From: an uncultured Collinsella sp.
Lineage (GTDB): Bacteria > Actinomycetota > Coriobacteriia > Coriobacteriales > Coriobacteriaceae
Direction: 5' to 3'
NCBI GenBank assembly: GCA_900752215.1
Contig: CAADUO010000061.1
Span: 1 to 7,943, forward strand
Length of the DNA: 7,943 nt
Shown here: piece by piece, positions 6,008 to 7,943 of the stretch
How the letters are laid out: every line of letters starts with the position of its first letter
Numbering within the stretch: position 1 is the first letter of the stretch
Position numbers and translations under genes: made by a program
Notes under the pieces: model-generated
What the model was told of the DNA's origin: nothing
The model's database searches: none
The model's input: only the letters and a program-made list of their open reading frames with translations

Positions 6008-6030
6008 GACCAAGGTAATTATATTTGGTC
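6008..6030 (-). promoter_or_regulatory. Candidate hinT promoter inside an inverted repeat
   Basis: On the - strand a perfect TATAAT (6018-6023) lies in the 11-base spacer of an inverted repeat, GACCAA (6008-6013) and TTGGTC (6025-6030). It is 30 bases upstream of the hinT ATG, so a start site about 7 bases downstream would leave a leader of roughly 20 bases that still contains the ribosome binding site. No good -35 hexamer is visible 16-18 bases upstream. The repeat could be an operator or a weak hairpin. Confidence 0.4.
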
Positions 6031-6037
6031 GGGATGG

Positions 6038-6304
6038 TTAGAACGAGAGGTTGTCGTCGGTGTTGGCGGCTTCGCCGTCGGCGAGCACGTCGTTGCCGTC
6101 GACGTCCTTAAGAAGCACCGAGACCTTCTGCTCGGCATCGGACAGGCGGGTGCGCAGGCTCTTGAGGAGCTCGACGCCGCGGGTGTAGCTCTCGAGCGAC
6201 TGCTCAAGCTCCATATCGCCCGACTCCAAGCTGCGAATGATGAGCTCCAGCTCCTGCGAGGCCTGCTTGTACGTAAGCTGCTCGACCGGGGTCTTCTCTG
6301 CCAT
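6038..6304 (-). CDS. xseB: Exonuclease VII small subunit
   Basis: XseB binds XseA to form exonuclease VII, which degrades single-stranded DNA from both ends into short oligonucleotides in mismatch repair and damage tolerance. The 88 residues match the family (E. coli has about 80). The diagnostic run is the two-helix hairpin with LTYKQASQELELIIRSLESG (residues about 10-29), then MELEQSLESYTRGVELLKSLRTRLSDAEQKV. The C-terminal tail is acidic and polar. The ATG at 6302-6304 is chosen because AAAGGAA lies about 6 bases upstream; a TTG at 6322 would enclose that site. It starts 42 bases after the xseA stop and is very probably co-transcribed with it. Confidence 0.95.
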   Translation of the reverse strand: MAEKTPVEQLTYKQASQELELIIRSLESGDMELEQSLESYTRGVELLKSLRTRLSDAEQKVSVLLKDVDGNDVLADGEAANTDDNLSF

Positions 6305-6346
6305 ATCTGTTTCCTTTCCCAAAGGTTTATCGCTATGAAACGCGGC

Positions 6347-7798
6347 CTACTCGACCGTATTGACCGTTGCCGCCACGTTGCCGTCTGCCATGCGCACGCG
6401 TATGGCGTCGCCGGGCTTAAAGGTCTTGGCGCTCGTGGCCACCCCATCATCGCTGTACGCGATGGAATAACCACGGGCAAGCACCTTGAGCGGCGACAGG
6501 GCATCGAGCGAGGCTGCCGCACGGCCCAGGTCGGACGCTGGCTTGTTGAGCATCGTGCGCCCCTGATGCTCCAGGCGAGAGCTCGCGAGCGTGAGCGAAT
6601 GGCGTTTGCCATCGAGCCCCGAGGTGCTTGCAACCAGGCGCTCGGGCAGGCGCTCAAAGTTGGAGCGGAATGCCCCGACCGAGCGTACTATGGCGCCCGA
6701 CAGGCGATCGGCAGTCAGCGCAAGCTCCGATTCGCGACGCTCAACCATAAATGTGGGGTCGTTGAGGCACGGGCGGCACGCAGCCGCATCGAGCGCATCG
6801 CCCAGACGGGCCGTATAGGTATCCCAGGCGCGGCGACCGCGCTGATCGAGCATCTCCAGGTCGACCTGGGCCGACCCAATCATCGATGCCATCGCGGCAC
6901 CCAGGCGCTGATGGCGCGCCTCGAGTACATCGGCCAACTCCGTCATAGCCGGCGCCACCGATTCTGCCGCCGCCGTGGGCGTGGAGGCGCGGCGGTCGCT
7001 CACCATGTCGCAAATCGAGGAGTCGGGCTCATGGCCAATGCCGGTCACCACGGGCACAGGACAAGCCGCCACCGCACGGGCAAGGTCCTCGTCGTTGAAG
7101 GTCATGAGGTCCTCGAAGGAGCCGCCGCCGCGCACCAGCAAGATGCAGTCGGGCGCTGGCGTGATGGCGGCGGCACGGCGCAGGCCCTCAATAAGCTCGG
7201 CCGGCGCACCCTCGCCTTGAACCTTAGCGCCCACGCAGACGAGCTCGACGAGCGGGTTGCGACGACGCAATGTGCGCTTGACGTCGTCGATTACGGCACC
7301 CGAAAGCGAGGTAACGACCGCCACGCGGGAGCAAAACACCGGGATGCGGCGCTTACGCGCTTCGTCCATCAGGCCCTCGCGGCGTAGCTTTTCGGCCAGT
7401 TGCGCCACTTGTTGACGCAGCAGACCCTCCCCCGCCAGCGAAAACGAGCGAGCGACAAAGCTCATGCGGCCCGTGGCCTTATAGAGATTGAAGCTGCCCT
7501 TAAAGCTCACCTGCATGCCGTCGCGCAGATCGAACGTGCGCTTGAGATAGGCGCCCTTCCAGATGATGCAGTCGACGGCCGCCGAGTCGTCCTTGATCTG
7601 AAAGTAGCAGTGGCCGCTTCGGGCGTTGGGACCACGAAAACCCGTGACCTCGCCCAAAACGCTCAGCTGCGGAATGGCATCGAGCGCGCCGGCGGCGATC
7701 TCCACCGCCTGGCTCACGCTGAGCTCCTTGCGCTCCTGATCGTCCGAACCGTCGAACTCGGCGGAAACGGCATTGCCGGTTAGATTCCAGCCCGCCAC
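6347..7798 (-). CDS. xseA: Exonuclease VII large subunit
   Basis: XseA is the catalytic subunit of exonuclease VII. From the GTG start it has 483 residues (E. coli 456). An OB-fold DNA-binding domain spans about 25-120 (LSVLGEVTGFRGPNARSGHCYF), GEGLL is at 123-127, and the catalytic domain follows. Residues matching E. coli D155, R205, H238 and D241 are D172, R223 (RGGGS), H256 and D259 (GIGHEPD). RASTPTAAAE (270-279) then leads into the long helical region that contacts XseB, and a C-terminal GYSIAY block is present. The GTG at 7796-7798 is preferred because a strong AAAGGAGG (7803-7810) lies just upstream, though with only a 4-base gap. ATGs at 7816 and 7825 would put the site inside the gene and have only a weak GGAG before them. 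The N-terminus is about 20 residues longer than E. coli's before the OB fold. Confidence 0.95.
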   Translation of the reverse strand: MAGWNLTGNAVSAEFDGSDDQERKELSVSQAVEIAAGALDAIPQLSVLGEVTGFRGPNARSGHCYFQIKDDSAAVDCIIWKGAYLKRTFDLRDGMQVSFKGSFNLYKATGRMSFVARSFSLAGEGLLRQQVAQLAEKLRREGLMDEARKRRIPVFCSRVAVVTSLSGAVIDDVKRTLRRRNPLVELVCVGAKVQGEGAPAELIEGLRRAAAITPAPDCILLVRGGGSFEDLMTFNDEDLARAVAACPVPVVTGIGHEPDSSICDMVSDRRASTPTAAAESVAPAMTELADVLEARHQRLGAAMASMIGSAQVDLEMLDQRGRRAWDTYTARLGDALDAAACRPCLNDPTFMVERRESELALTADRLSGAIVRSVGAFRSNFERLPERLVASTSGLDGKRHSLTLASSRLEHQGRTMLNKPASDLGRAAASLDALSPLKVLARGYSIAYSDDGVATSAKTFKPGDAIRVRMADGNVAATVNTVE

Positions 7799-7802
7799 GC
7801 AG

Positions 7803-7810
7803 CCTCCTTT
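7803..7810 (-). promoter_or_regulatory. Strong ribosome binding site that suggests the xseA GTG start
   Basis: AAAGGAGG on the - strand is followed after 4 bases by GTG (7796-7798). The gap is shorter than ideal. The alternative ATGs at 7816 and 7825 lie upstream of this site, which would then be coding. Confidence 0.55.
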
Positions 7811-7867
7811 CGTCATCGTGCACATGGGCTCCGGCCCTGCGCAAATTCAAGTCCAACACATAGTACA

Positions 7868-7903
7868 GCGCCCGGGGGTCACCCACCCCCCCGGCGCCCG
7901 CCC
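7868..7903 (-). other. GC-rich hairpin and G-quadruplex-like tract upstream of xseA
   Basis: GGGGGT (7874-7879) pairs with ACCCCC (7885-7890) around a CACCC loop, extended outward by GCGCC/GGCGC. On the - strand, the xseA-sense strand, four G runs lie at 7901-7903, 7897-7899, 7886-7892 and 7882-7884, separated by 1, 4 and 1 bases. That fits a G-quadruplex pattern. No T tract follows on the - strand. It begins 70 bases upstream of the xseA start. The rest of 7799-7943 shows no clear gene or promoter; a T-rich tail at 7927-7938 may belong to a feature beyond the edge. Confidence 0.5.
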
Positions 7904-7943
7904 TTTCCGCTTTGTATCCGGTTGTGTTTGTCTTTTTTCGGGA

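Noticed and set aside
5957..7387. Long + strand open frame (476 codons) opposite xseB and xseA
   Set aside because: It spans the xseA-xseB boundary and is rich in Arg/His/Ala/Gly without motifs; the - strand genes are unmistakable.
1..7943. CRISPR arrays, tRNA or rRNA genes, insertion sequences
   Set aside because: I saw no short regularly spaced repeats, no cloverleaf-like sequence with a TTCGAATCC-type arm outside genes, and no transposase or matching terminal repeats.

Overview
The window reads as a piece of a moderately high-GC, fermentative actinobacterial chromosome. The C/G-ending codon use, strong AGGAGG-type ribosome binding sites and the acetate-kinase pathway genes fit a gut Coriobacteriia (Collinsella-like) organism. 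That placement is inference from sequence style and protein flavour; I could not search a database.

Layout. The only + strand gene is the 3' end of phosphate acetyltransferase (pta, 2-700), cut by the left edge. A bidirectional terminator (743-776) separates it from two complete acetate kinase genes on the - strand. These are ackA copy 1 (799-1977) and ackA copy 2 (2142-3320), each 392 residues and about 59% identical by hand alignment. Further right, still on the - strand, come a 12-TM-type MFS transporter (3423-4601) and a LysR-type regulator (4721-5611), both clearly lower in GC. Then follow a HIT-family hydrolase (hinT-like, 5653-5988) and the two exonuclease VII subunits xseB (6038-6304) and xseA (6347-7798). 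The last 145 bases are an upstream region with a GC-rich hairpin/G-quadruplex-like tract.

How it works together. Pta and AckA form the acetyl-CoA -> acetyl-phosphate -> acetate route that makes ATP by substrate-level phosphorylation. Here pta faces the kinases instead of sharing their operon. Hairpins after the MFS gene, after ackA copy 2 and after ackA copy 1 suggest that the two kinases are separate transcription units. xseA-xseB-hinT reads as a conserved housekeeping cluster with gaps of about 40-50 bases, although hinT may have its own promoter. The lysR-MFS pair looks like an accessory module set between the two conserved blocks.

Most of the window is ordinary metabolism and DNA repair. 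I found no convincing undescribed system. The points most worth a second look are the retained tandem acetate kinases with unusual active-site residues shared by both copies or private to copy 2. Next come several dyad-symmetric candidate operators and a stretch of implausible Pta sequence at the very left edge that looks like a sequence error.
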